A stretch of DNA of 64,000 bases. Origin: CAZOWW01 sp964583765 (GTDB taxonomy: Bacteria; Actinomycetota; Actinomycetes; Actinomycetales; Kineosporiaceae). The stretch's first letter is position 1. The number at the start of each line of letters is the position of its first letter. Positions 1-8,507 of this stretch are shown piece after piece. The stretch is taken from contig CAZOWW010000002.1 in assembly GCA_964583765.1 (NCBI GenBank), forward strand, positions 56,896-120,895, written 5' to 3'. The notes beneath the pieces are model-generated. The model had not been told where the DNA came from. It saw only the letters and a list, made by a program, of their open reading frames with translations, and did not search any database. The translations under genes and the position numbers were made by a program.

Positions 1-103
1 CGTCGACCTGACGGCGGCTGTACCCCACGAGCACCACCGCGAACCCGTCCCGGTCGAACAACTCGTCGCGCTCCCCCTCGGACGAGGTGGTCGCGTCGGC
101 CAT
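1..103 (-). CDS. DivIVA-like coiled-coil protein, N-terminal fragment
   Basis: Only the first 34 residues lie in the window; the gene continues beyond the left edge. The start is an ATG preceded by GGAGGT five bases upstream. After an acidic leader the fragment reads FAVVLVGYSRRQVD, which matches the F-x(4-5)-GY-x-x-x-(E/Q)-VD signature at the start of DivIVA-domain proteins. Actinobacterial members are cell-pole or septum coiled-coil proteins. The coiled coil itself is not visible here, so the assignment rests on this motif alone. Confidence 0.5.
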   Translation of the reverse strand, partial: MADATTSSEGERDELFDRDGFAVVLVGYSRRQVD

Positions 104-469
104 GGCACCTCCACACCAGATGACGGCAAGAGCAGTCGGTCGCAAGAGTTGTCGTCCTGCGCCCCGGGCGCAAATCCGAGACCATTGTGTCCCGGGTCCT
201 GGCGCGACTCTGCCGGATCCGCAAACGGGCCTCAGGTACCCCCGTTCGCCCGCCCATACCCGGCCAACCAGTCCCTACCGGGCGAGTGCCTGCCCATTTC
301 CGCCCGGTTCAAACCTCTCCAGCGCACCCGGACGAAGCCGATCCAGCGACGGATCGTGATGAAAAAGTTACTCTGCGCAATGCTCCGTGACCTGCGTCGC
401 GCAGATCACAGCGGTCTTCCGGCGGGCATCGCACCCCTCGCCCCCGCGGGACACCGGTCAGGAACGCGT
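104..469. other. intergenic region without a gene
   Basis: I see no gene. The right-hand end is where the S53 peptidase transcript ends. The left-hand end carries the ribosome binding site of the DivIVA-like gene. A short AT-richer patch lies around 352-380, unusual for this DNA, but I could not match it to a promoter. Confidence 0.5.
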
Positions 470-500
470 GATGGACCGGCCGGAGACCGGCCGGTCCATC
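470..500 (-). terminator. strong hairpin terminator after the S53 peptidase
   Basis: Perfect inverted repeat: GATGGACCGGCC, a GGAGACC spacer whose ends can also pair, then GGCCGGTCCATC. This gives up to 14 base pairs around a 3-base loop. It lies about 70 bases past the stop codon of the peptidase at 572. There is no U-tract, as usual in GC-rich actinobacteria. Confidence 0.75.
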
Positions 501-571
501 ACTCCCTACGGCGAGCCCGGGTCACGCCTCACGGCGACACCGCTGCCTCCCACAGCGGCCCGGGCGGCCCC

Positions 572-1819
572 TCACAACGAACTCAGGCCGTACGGCGTAC
601 CCCAGCCGGTCGGCGCGTCGTATCCGGCGAGCCCCGTGCAGAGGTAGTCACCCCCGCAGTACCCGTTCGATCCGCCCACGACGTCCTTCAGCCCGCTCCG
701 GTGCAGGTACAGGTACGAGGCGTCGCCGAGCGCCTGGGGGTTGCCGGCGAGCCCGACCATGCCGGCCACCAGCGGCGCGGCGAGGCTGGTGCCGCCGACG
801 ACCAGCCACTGCGGGTCCATCCCGTAGTCCGCCAGGTAGCTGTCCCAGACCGCGAGTCCGGTGTCCGGATCCGCCAGGGCCGAGATGTCGGAGATCGTCC
901 GCATGAGGCAGTTCTTGTCGTGCTGCCAACTGGGCTTGTTGATCCAGGCGGAGCAACCGCTGCCGGAACCATCCCAGGCCTTCTGTGCCCATCCGCTCGC
1001 GGTCTTGGTCACGCTGGTGCCGCCGACCGCGATCGCCTTCGTCCAGGAAGCCGGGAAGGACGCGGCGGTGAAACCGTAGTCACCGGAGGAGAAGATCAGC
1101 GCGGTACCGGGGTGGGTGTAGTACTTCGTCCCCTCGGCGAGCACGCTCTTGTACTCCGAACCGCCCCAGCTGTTCGAGACGATCGTCGCCCCCAGCGCCA
1201 CGGCCTTGTTCTCCGCCGCACCGAGGCTCGTGTCGTTCTCGTCGTCGGCCTCCACGAGCAGGATCTTGCACTTGGGGCAGGCCGCGGACACCGCCTGAAG
1301 GTCCAGGTCGATCTCCACTCCCCAGCCCGCGTCACCGGCCGGGTAGCTGGTGGCGCCCCGCTGGTTCACCTTGCGGAAGCACTTGTTGGCGGTGGTGCAG
1401 GCCGACATTCCCCAGGTCTTGCGGAAGGTCGCCAGGTCCGCCTCGGCCCGCGGGTTGTCATAGGCGTCGACGACGGCCACGGTCATCCCGGCACCGCGGG
1501 AGGTGTCGAGCCCGTAGATGCTCTTGATGTCCGCCGGCCCGTACCCGGTCTGCGGGTAGCTGAGCCCGGCGGGCGACACCCGTCCCTCGGGCGTGGACGC
1601 CAGGGCACGCGACCTCGGGGACCCGGCGGCCACCGCGGCCTGCGCCGAACGGAACCGGGTCAGACAGGCGACCTTGCCCACGGCCGGCTTCGCACAGGCG
1701 GCCCGGGGGGCGGGCTTCGAGGCCGCACCCGCCTGGGTCACCCCGGCCCCGGCCGTCAGCACCACGGTCACCGCCACCAGCGCGGCGACCCCGGCCCGAC
1801 GTCGAACAGAACTGTTCAC
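572..1819 (-). CDS. secreted S53 (sedolisin) family serine peptidase
   Basis: This is a 415-residue secreted endopeptidase. I chose the GTG at 1819, preceded by GGGGGAG, because it puts a signal peptide (arginines, then a hydrophobic stretch to about residue 32) at the N terminus. Sedolisin catalytic residues are visible: Glu169 and Asp173 in GVEIDLD, the oxyanion Asp247 in SSGDYG, and nucleophile Ser345 in GGTSLAAP. The C-terminal calcium site is suggested by KDVVGG near 378-383 and YDAPTGWGTP from residue 400. Only about 60 residues precede the catalytic core, so the large propeptide of classic sedolisins is missing. Cysteine pairs suggest disulfides. It is a paralogue of the gene at 4565-5827. 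Confidence 0.88.
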   Translation of the reverse strand: MNSSVRRRAGVAALVAVTVVLTAGAGVTQAGAASKPAPRAACAKPAVGKVACLTRFRSAQAAVAAGSPRSRALASTPEGRVSPAGLSYPQTGYGPADIKSIYGLDTSRGAGMTVAVVDAYDNPRAEADLATFRKTWGMSACTTANKCFRKVNQRGATSYPAGDAGWGVEIDLDLQAVSAACPKCKILLVEADDENDTSLGAAENKAVALGATIVSNSWGGSEYKSVLAEGTKYYTHPGTALIFSSGDYGFTAASFPASWTKAIAVGGTSVTKTASGWAQKAWDGSGSGCSAWINKPSWQHDKNCLMRTISDISALADPDTGLAVWDSYLADYGMDPQWLVVGGTSLAAPLVAGMVGLAGNPQALGDASYLYLHRSGLKDVVGGSNGYCGGDYLCTGLAGYDAPTGWGTPYGLSSL

Positions 1820-1839
1820 AACACTCTCCCCCTGCTCGC

Positions 1840-1918
1840 GCACGTGTGGGCCACGTGCTTCCAGTTCCCGCACGTGTGGGCCACGTGCCTCCTGCTCCGG
1901 CACGTGTGGGCCACGTGC
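1840..1918. repeat. three tandem 30-bp repeats, each a CACGTG hairpin
   Basis: The 19-mer GCACGTGTGGGCCACGTGC occurs three times at exact 30-base spacing (1840, 1870 and 1900). Each copy is a perfect 7-bp inverted repeat (GCACGTG / CACGTGC) around TGGGC, and each arm contains the CACGTG palindrome. The array fills the gap between the stop codon at 1983 and the S53 start at 1819, both on the minus strand. It could be a terminator for the upstream gene, an operator for the peptidase, or both. Confidence 0.9.
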
Positions 1919-1982
1919 CGGTTCCAACCTGTCCCTGAACGAACCACTCGCGAGGACGTTCCCTCGGCCCGGTGCGCGAGGT

Positions 1983-4265
1983 TCACCCTGCGGCCACCGC
2001 GAAGGCGGCGGTCGCGGTCTGGGTGAGCTGCGTCCCGGCCTTGTCGGTGGCGATGACCCGCAGGTCCCAGACCGAGCCCGCGTCCGTCGAACGGAGCACC
2101 AGCGCGCCCTGGAACACACCCTGACCGACCGCGTGCAACGGCACCTGGACCCAGGTCCCGTTCGCCCGACGCACCTGCAGGTGGACCGCGGTGAGCGGGA
2201 CGGACTCCGCGCCCTGGATGTGACCGACCCGCACCGTCACGGCCGTCCGCCCTGCCTGCAGCCCCCCGGCGGAGTCCACCGGCAGGTTCACGTGAGCCTG
2301 GAGCAGGGGCAGGATCCGGCATCCGGTGGCCGGCTCCAGCGGGCACCCCCAGGACGACGGGGCCTTCGGCCCGCTGCCCGCCACCGACCGGAAGCGCAGG
2401 TCGGTGTGGATCTTCACTGCTCGCGTGGCGGCGGACGCCGTCCGGTCGACATCCACCAGGTACTGGTACGAGGCGGCCGAGGTGGGGACGTCGGCGGTCA
2501 CCCAGGAGGTGTCCGTCTGGTCCACGACCTTCGTGCCGTTCACGAGGAGACGCGAGCGCACCGCCTGCTTCGTGGGGTCGTCGCTGCTGAAGACCTCGTA
2601 GAAGTGCCCGTAGTCATCCTTGGCCAGGTCCACGGCCAGGCTCAGTTGACCGCTGGTGCGGCAGTTGTAGCACGTGCGATCCGCGGCCCACGCGGGCGTG
2701 TCCGGCCAGATGATCGACGCCCGGGAGAACGCCACCGGCTCGCCCCAGGCCGCGTGCCGGACCTGCCCCGCGGTCTGGCTCCGTGCGACGTCGTCGAGGA
2801 AGACGCCCGTGTCCCAGGGATCCTCGGCCGTCTCGTTGAACTCCACGACGTTGTCCGACCAGACCTGCTGGGGCACGACGTTCGCATAGTCGAGCCGGGT
2901 GGCGGGCAGATCGAAGGGGAAGCCCATCGCGAAGGATCCGTTGGACGTGGGCAGGAACGGCGAGCGCAGGAGCGTCGCCGTGGTGGCGCCGGGCTCCCGG
3001 ACGTATCGGTTGAGCGTGGTCGCGACGTCCTTGCTCGCCAGCACATGGGACTGGTGCGTGGGAATCCCCACGGACGGGTAGGAGAGCGTGTACTCGTACG
3101 ACGGGCCCCGCGACGGCGTGCCCCAGAGCACCCAGCCCGCGGTGCTGGTCAGAGAACCGGCCGAGGGCGCAGGGGCCGGGGACACGACGAGGTCGGGCAA
3201 GGCCATCGAGTCGTCCAGGGCGACGGTCGAGCCGTAGCCCACCGTCTGCGGAGCGTCCACCCATTCCAGGTCGAACGACTCCCCACGGATCTGCGCGGGA
3301 CGCGGAGTGCGGATCGAGGGGCGGGACCGCGCCGTGCGAGCGTCGAGCACCACGGACTGACCCTCACCAGTGATCTTCACGGTCTTGGCGAGGACCGCCA
3401 CCTTGGTGGGGTTTCCGTCCGCGTCGTTCGCCACCACGAGGGTGTCCAACGCGTAGGTGCCCACGGGCACGCTGATGCGCGCCTCCCCGTCCTCGACGAT
3501 GCCCCAGCCGTTGGCCTTGAGTCCGTTGTCGAGGTTCAGGTAGTCCACGTAGCCGTCGGGCACGGGCTTGCCCGCGAAGTCCACGAGCTTCAGCTGCACC
3601 GTGTGCATGGCGTACTGGGGGTGCACGACCGGGCCGTTCGACGAGGTGGCGCTCAGGCGCGACACCCCGAACAACGTGCTGGTGTGCGGGAACCCGGCCC
3701 GGGCGTCCGCCGCGTAGCGGGCGGCCAGCGCTGTTCCGAACGCCTTCGCGGAGGTCGCGGTCAGGTACCCGTCGGCCGTACCCGCACCGTGCGTGGTCAC
3801 CGTCACCCCGGGCACGGCCGGGACGGTGGTACCCGTGAAGGTCAACCGCACCGACACCCGCCCCTGCGCCGACCCGCCCGCGAGCCCCGCCACGTCGAAC
3901 AACGCGGGGTCGAGCACCCGGCCCAGGTACGGCCGCGCGGGCAGGGGGATCAGGTACACGTGCGACCCCGTGACGACCTGCTGGAAGGACGCGCCGGCAC
4001 CGTGGCGACCGTTCGACAGGATCTGGACGGACGGACGTCCCCGGGCGTCGCGACTCAGACGGACGTGCTCGCCGGTCGGCAGCAGCACGCGGGTGGCCGA
4101 CCGGGTCGTCGACGAGGCCGGCGCGGTCCGGACGGCGGCCGACGCGTTCGTCCGGACGGCGGCCGATGCGGGCGCGACGACCGCGGCCGCGGGTACGGCG
4201 AGTGCCGACGACATCACGGCGGCGAGGGTCGTGAGAAGGCGTGCCTTCGGTGATCTCTTACGCAT
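1983..4265 (-). CDS. large secreted protein resembling subtilase flanking domains, catalytic domain not seen
   Basis: A 760-residue exported protein with a clear signal peptide (MRKR followed by a hydrophobic, alanine-rich stretch to about residue 35); the ATG at 4265 puts it at the N terminus. Residues of about 60-200 (LLPTGEHVRLSRDARGRPS, later LDPALFDVAGL and GYLTATSAKAFG) resemble, from memory, the N-terminal part of large actinobacterial S8 peptidases. The C-terminal 250 residues resemble their beta-rich tails. I find no subtilisin Asp, His or Ser motif (no D-T-G, H-G-T or G-T-S-M). It may therefore be a non-peptidase relative, adhesin or inhibitor-like protein. It lies between two S53 peptidases, which hints at a shared extracellular role. 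Family assignment is tentative. Confidence 0.6.
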   Translation of the reverse strand: MRKRSPKARLLTTLAAVMSSALAVPAAAVVAPASAAVRTNASAAVRTAPASSTTRSATRVLLPTGEHVRLSRDARGRPSVQILSNGRHGAGASFQQVVTGSHVYLIPLPARPYLGRVLDPALFDVAGLAGGSAQGRVSVRLTFTGTTVPAVPGVTVTTHGAGTADGYLTATSAKAFGTALAARYAADARAGFPHTSTLFGVSRLSATSSNGPVVHPQYAMHTVQLKLVDFAGKPVPDGYVDYLNLDNGLKANGWGIVEDGEARISVPVGTYALDTLVVANDADGNPTKVAVLAKTVKITGEGQSVVLDARTARSRPSIRTPRPAQIRGESFDLEWVDAPQTVGYGSTVALDDSMALPDLVVSPAPAPSAGSLTSTAGWVLWGTPSRGPSYEYTLSYPSVGIPTHQSHVLASKDVATTLNRYVREPGATTATLLRSPFLPTSNGSFAMGFPFDLPATRLDYANVVPQQVWSDNVVEFNETAEDPWDTGVFLDDVARSQTAGQVRHAAWGEPVAFSRASIIWPDTPAWAADRTCYNCRTSGQLSLAVDLAKDDYGHFYEVFSSDDPTKQAVRSRLLVNGTKVVDQTDTSWVTADVPTSAASYQYLVDVDRTASAATRAVKIHTDLRFRSVAGSGPKAPSSWGCPLEPATGCRILPLLQAHVNLPVDSAGGLQAGRTAVTVRVGHIQGAESVPLTAVHLQVRRANGTWVQVPLHAVGQGVFQGALVLRSTDAGSVWDLRVIATDKAGTQLTQTATAAFAVAAG

Positions 4266-4505
4266 GGATCCTCCCCCTGCAGATGGCGGGGGGACGGCCG
4301 CCCCCCACCGGCACCACGAGTGTGCCGGCGAGGAACGGGGTGAAACAGGACATCCGGAGGATCGGCACCGTGACATCTCTCTCGCCCCGTCGAGGCAACC
4401 ATTTGGCGCTTTCAGGCGTCGTGCCGTCGGGAGAACTCTGCTGGCCACAGGCCGGTTATCACCGATCACGGGGAGTGGACGACCGGGTCTCACACGTCGC
4501 CCGAC

Positions 4506-4531
4506 GGCGGCTCACCCGACGGCGAGCCGCC
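4506..4531 (-). terminator. hairpin terminator after the second S53 peptidase
   Basis: GGCGGCTC and GAGCCGCC form a perfect 8-bp stem around a 10-base loop, 34 bases past the stop codon at 4565. The element CACCCGACGGCGAGCCGCC is repeated immediately next to it (about 4541-4559), which would allow alternative pairings. Confidence 0.55.
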
Positions 4532-4564
4532 ACACGAGTCACCCGACGGCGAGCCGCCGCAAAT

Positions 4565-5827
4565 TCACAGAGCGCCGAGTCCGTAGGGCGTGCCCAGACC
4601 GGTGGGCCCGTCGTACCCGACGACCCCGTTGCACAGGTACGCCGGGTCGCAGGTCCCCGTGCTCCCGCCCACGATGTCGATCAGGCTCGAGCGGTGGCCG
4701 TAGAGGTATCCCGGCGTGCTCAGACGCCACGGGTGACCAGCCAGCCCGATCATGCCCGCGACGAGCGGCGTGGCCAGGCTGGTGCCACCCACCACGAGCC
4801 AGCCGGGGGCGAGACCGAACCCCTCCATGCCGTAGCTGTCCCAGATCGCCAGCCCCCGGTCGGGGTCGGCGAGTGCCGCGAGGTCGACCACCGAGCGGTG
4901 CGAGCAACCCGGATCGGTCTGCCAGAAGGGCTTGAGGACCCAGGTGGAGCAACCGCTGCCGGAACCCCGCCAGGCCTGCTGCGCCCAGCCGGAGTCGGTG
5001 CGGGTGACGGACGTGCCGCCGACCGCGATCACCTGGTACCAGGAGGCCGGGAACTCGGCCGTCGAGTAGCCCCCGTCTCCGGACGCAGCCACCGTGGCCA
5101 CCCCCCAGTGGCTGAAGGCCCGGAGATGTGCGTACGGAATGCTGTCGAAGCGGTATCCCCCGAAGCTGTTCGAGACGATCCGGGCGCCGAGCGCCACCGC
5201 CTGGTTCTCGGCGGCGTCGATGTCCTCGATCGCCGAGCTGTCCGCCTCCACGAGGAGGACCCGGCACCGCGGGCAGGACGAGGAGACGGCCTGAACGTCG
5301 ATGTCGATCTCGACACCCCAGCTCGGCTGGGCCTCCGGCAGCACGTCGTCCCCACGCTGGCTGACCTTGCGGAAGCAGCCGTCGTCCGAGGTACAGGCGG
5401 GCAACCCCCACGCGGCCCGGAAAGTGGCCAGGTCCGCCTCGACGTTCGGGTTGTCGAAGGCGGCCACCACGGCCACGGTGCTCCCTGCACCACCCGAGGT
5501 GTCCAGGCCGTAGATGTCGGCGATGTCGGGCGGCCCGTAGCCGGCGGTGGGCAGGGCCACGGCGTCCGCGGCCGGGTGCACGTGCCCCTCGGCCAGGGCA
5601 GCGGACCGGGGCACCCCGGCCACCCGGGCGGCGGCACCGGAGCGGAAGCGGTTCAGACAGCTGACATGGTTCACCGCGGGCTGGGCACAGGAGGCCAGCG
5701 GTTGCGTCGAGCCGGACGCCAGGGCAGCGGACGCGGCGGTCGGGGCCGCGGTCGAGGGTGCGAGGAGTGCAGCGACCACAGCAGCGAGCGCGCCGACCGC
5801 GGCACGTCGCCAGGGATGAGCGGACAC
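4565..5827 (-). CDS. secreted S53 (sedolisin) family serine peptidase, second copy
   Basis: A 420-residue paralogue of the peptidase at 572-1819, with the same layout. It begins with a GTG preceded by GGAGGAC and has a signal peptide ending around residue 35. Catalytic residues are Glu173 and Asp177 in GVEIDID, Asp251 in AASGDGG, and Ser350 in GGTSLATP. The calcium-site motifs DIVGGS and YDGPTGLGTP are kept at the C terminus. Cysteines are conserved with the first copy. Sequence between the motifs has diverged clearly, so this is an older duplication than the papain-like pair at 11-16 kb. It probably acts outside the cell on proteins; the substrate cannot be read from the sequence. Confidence 0.87.
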   Translation of the reverse strand: MSAHPWRRAAVGALAAVVAALLAPSTAAPTAASAALASGSTQPLASCAQPAVNHVSCLNRFRSGAAARVAGVPRSAALAEGHVHPAADAVALPTAGYGPPDIADIYGLDTSGGAGSTVAVVAAFDNPNVEADLATFRAAWGLPACTSDDGCFRKVSQRGDDVLPEAQPSWGVEIDIDVQAVSSSCPRCRVLLVEADSSAIEDIDAAENQAVALGARIVSNSFGGYRFDSIPYAHLRAFSHWGVATVAASGDGGYSTAEFPASWYQVIAVGGTSVTRTDSGWAQQAWRGSGSGCSTWVLKPFWQTDPGCSHRSVVDLAALADPDRGLAIWDSYGMEGFGLAPGWLVVGGTSLATPLVAGMIGLAGHPWRLSTPGYLYGHRSSLIDIVGGSTGTCDPAYLCNGVVGYDGPTGLGTPYGLGAL

Positions 5828-6278
5828 GAAGTCCTCCAGAAATCACGATTGGGGTCCGGACGCCGTGCGTGCCGAGACCCGCGCGCGGGAGGGACCGCGC
5901 GCCCGGAGGGACCGGCCCGGCCGGACGCCGGAGCAGGTTCAACTGTCCCGAGTCCTCCCGAGGGAAGGACTCCACCCGTCATGGGCGGGGGGAAGTCTGC
6001 CAGCCTTTCCCGGGATCTGGCGCCATCGCCCGTCCCGCGATGGCCGTGCCGAATGTCTCGTTCGGCGCGTGCAACGACACGACCCCCCACCCCGTGTGAT
6101 CCCCGGCGTCCCGGCGTCCCGGCGTCCCGGCGTCCCGGCGTCCCGGCGTCCCGGCGTCCCGGCCTGGGTGCGCAGGAGCCCGCGGGCCGACGTGAGGGCT
6201 AACGTGCACGTGTCCTCCGGCCGACAAGGAAGTCGACAGCAGCGGCCTTGCGCCGACGCGCCTGACGAGGAGGTCCTG
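5828..6278. other. divergent intergenic region between S53 peptidase and FAD protein
   Basis: No gene is visible. The region holds the upstream sequences of two divergent genes, the 8-bp tandem array at 6105-6160, and an ACGTGCACGT palindrome just before the FAD gene (about 6203-6212). That palindrome is related in core to the CACGTG elements near 1.8 kb and 18.5 kb. Confidence 0.5.
6105..6160. repeat. seven perfect tandem copies of GGCGTCCC
   Basis: An uninterrupted 8-bp microsatellite, seven units, followed by the start of an eighth (GGC). It lies about 120 bases before the start of the FAD/NAD(P)-binding protein. Copy number in such arrays often varies between isolates and could alter promoter spacing. 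Confidence 0.92.
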
Positions 6279-8411
6279 GTGAGTCAGACGGGCGCCGTGC
6301 TGGTCGTGGTCGGAGCGGGCCCCCGGGGCGTGGGGCTGCTCGAACGGCTCCTGGCCAACCTGCCCGAGCTGTACCCCACGCAGCAGCTGACGGTGCATGT
6401 CGTGGACCCCCACCCGTTCGGAGCCGTACGCCGCGCCCACGACGGGACGGGCGACGTGTCGCACCTGCTCGGGGGGAACGCCCGCGCCGGCGAGGTCACC
6501 CTGTTCCCGGATCGCTCGGTCACGATGACCGGGCCGGCCCGTCCCGGACCCACCCTGGCCGAGTGGAGTCGCGAGCAGGCCCAGCGGGCCCGAGCCGGGG
6601 CACCGGACGCCGACGGGTCGCCGGCAGGGCTGTCCGTGGACGACTTCCCCGACCGGGGAACGCACAGCGAGTACCTGGCCTGGGTGTTCTGGCACGCGGT
6701 GAACTCGGCCCCTGCCCGGGTGAGCGTGCAGGTCCACCCCGAGCGCGCGCTGAACATCGTCGAGGACACCGACGGCCGACACCTCGTGCACCTGGAACAC
6801 AGCCGGGCGCCGATCGCGGCGGACTGCGTCGTGCTCGCGGTGGGACATCCCCCGACCCAGCCGGTGGGGCAGGTGCGCTCGCTCTCCGAGGCCGCCGACC
6901 GGCAGGGACTGACCTACCTGCCCCCCGACTCCGCCGCCGACGCGGACCTCACCCGCATCGCGGCCGGCCAGGAGGTCATCGTCCGAGGGCTGGGCCTGGG
7001 CTTCTTCGACTTCCTCGCCCTGCTCACGCTCGGCCGTGGCGGCGCCTTCGCACCGGAGTCCGGTGACCGGTTGCGCTACCTGCCCTCGGGCAAGGAGCCG
7101 CTGCTGTACGTGGGATCCCGCCGCGGAGTGCCCTACCACTGCCAGGGCGAGATGCGCCGGTGCACGACGGAGGTCACGCCACGGTTCCTCGTGGACGAGC
7201 GCATCCGGCCGCTCCTGGACCGGTCCGACCCGCTCGACTTCCGGGCCGACGTGTGGCCCCTGGTCGTCAAGGAGATCAGTTACGCGTACTACCGCGAGCT
7301 CTGCACGGCGCACGCGGTCCGGGTCGAGCAGCCCTGGGAACGGTTCGCCGCGGGCCTCGACACCCACGACTGGGACGCCGAGGCGCTCGCCGCCACGGTC
7401 GAGGCCACGGTGATCGATCCCGTCGACCGGCTCGACCTGTCCCGGCTCGACCGGCCGATCGCGCAGTTCAGTTGCCTGGACCCCGAGGAACTGCAGCGCC
7501 ACGTACGCCAGCACATCGCCGACGACCTGAGCCGGCGACGCGACCCGCGCCACTCGGCCGACCTGGCGCTGATCCGCGCGGTGCAGGTCATCACGGAACC
7601 GGTCACCCGGATCGTGGAGTCCGGCCGGCTCGGTGTCCGGTCGCGGTTGGCGGACGTCCCGTGGTTCCTCGGCCTCTGCGACTTCCTCACCCGCGGACCG
7701 TCCCCCCAGCGCATGCGTCAGCTGCTCGCACTCTCCCGGGCGGGAGTGGTCCGCTTCCTCGGGGCCGACATGTGGGTGCGGGTGGAGGCGGGCCCGGTGA
7801 GCGTGGACGGCGCGCGCTTCGCGGCCGGCGGCAGCAACACACCCGAGAAGGTACGCACCCGGGTGCTGCTGGAAGCGCGGCAGCCCCAGCCCAGCCTGAG
7901 CCGCAGCGCCGAACCGCTCCTGCTGGCCCTCGTGGGGCGCGGGATGATCAGCGAGGAACAGTTGCAGGACCCGGTCGAGGGACGTCGGGCGGTCACCGGG
8001 CGGATGCGGGTGGCTTCCCCCGGCTGGCAGGTGGTCGACCGCTCCGGGGAGCCCCACCCGCGTCGTTTCGCCGTCGGGCCGTTGACCACCGCCCCGTTGT
8101 TCACCGGCCTGCCCCGTCCGGGGGCGGACGCGTTGTTCTTCCGGCAGAACGACACCGTCGCACGGGCCGTGCTCACCGCTCTGGAGGAGCTCGCCACGCG
8201 GCCCGAGAGCACGCCGCCCGAGACCACGCCGCCGACCGGGACGGGCTCCGGTTCCACCGGCACCGGTTCGAGCACGACCGGTTCGAACACGGGCGGCTCC
8301 ACTCCTGCTGGCTCTCCCAGCAGGGGTACGGCCCTGCCACGGCAGCGCGACAACGCGCCGGCCACCGACCGCACGGCGACGACCCCGGCCCGCACCACGC
8401 TGCCGGGGTGA
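6279..8411 (+). CDS. FAD/NAD(P)-binding domain protein
   Basis: A 710-residue protein whose N terminus is a Rossmann dinucleotide-binding motif, VVVGAGPRG, at about residues 10-18. The following region (GNARAGEVTLFPDRS, later EYLAWVFWHAV) is typical of the NAD_binding_9 group of FAD/NAD(P)-binding proteins, which are flavin oxidoreductase-like and largely uncharacterised. A second glycine-rich motif, VRGLGLGFFDF, is near residue 235. The GTG start is well placed after GAGGAGGT. The last 65 or so residues are a low-complexity Gly/Ser/Thr/Pro tail of unknown use. No signal peptide is seen, so it is probably cytoplasmic. Substrate unknown. Confidence 0.8.
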   Translation: MSQTGAVLVVVGAGPRGVGLLERLLANLPELYPTQQLTVHVVDPHPFGAVRRAHDGTGDVSHLLGGNARAGEVTLFPDRSVTMTGPARPGPTLAEWSREQAQRARAGAPDADGSPAGLSVDDFPDRGTHSEYLAWVFWHAVNSAPARVSVQVHPERALNIVEDTDGRHLVHLEHSRAPIAADCVVLAVGHPPTQPVGQVRSLSEAADRQGLTYLPPDSAADADLTRIAAGQEVIVRGLGLGFFDFLALLTLGRGGAFAPESGDRLRYLPSGKEPLLYVGSRRGVPYHCQGEMRRCTTEVTPRFLVDERIRPLLDRSDPLDFRADVWPLVVKEISYAYYRELCTAHAVRVEQPWERFAAGLDTHDWDAEALAATVEATVIDPVDRLDLSRLDRPIAQFSCLDPEELQRHVRQHIADDLSRRRDPRHSADLALIRAVQVITEPVTRIVESGRLGVRSRLADVPWFLGLCDFLTRGPSPQRMRQLLALSRAGVVRFLGADMWVRVEAGPVSVDGARFAAGGSNTPEKVRTRVLLEARQPQPSLSRSAEPLLLALVGRGMISEEQLQDPVEGRRAVTGRMRVASPGWQVVDRSGEPHPRRFAVGPLTTAPLFTGLPRPGADALFFRQNDTVARAVLTALEELATRPESTPPETTPPTGTGSGSTGTGSSTTGSNTGGSTPAGSPSRGTALPRQRDNAPATDRTATTPARTTLPG

Positions 8412-8507
8412 TCACCGAGCACGGATGAGCGTCCACGGTCCGGTTCGCCGGGCAGGACCACCTCACCCGGGGCCCGCCCCCGAGACCGGTACCGGCGATC
8501 CCCGCGC

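Noticed and set aside
1840..1918. CRISPR-like repeat-spacer pattern
   Set aside because: Spacers are only 11 bases, there are only three units, and no cas gene is present in the window.
6105..6160. CRISPR array
   Set aside because: The units are 8 bases long and directly adjacent, with no spacers. It is a microsatellite.
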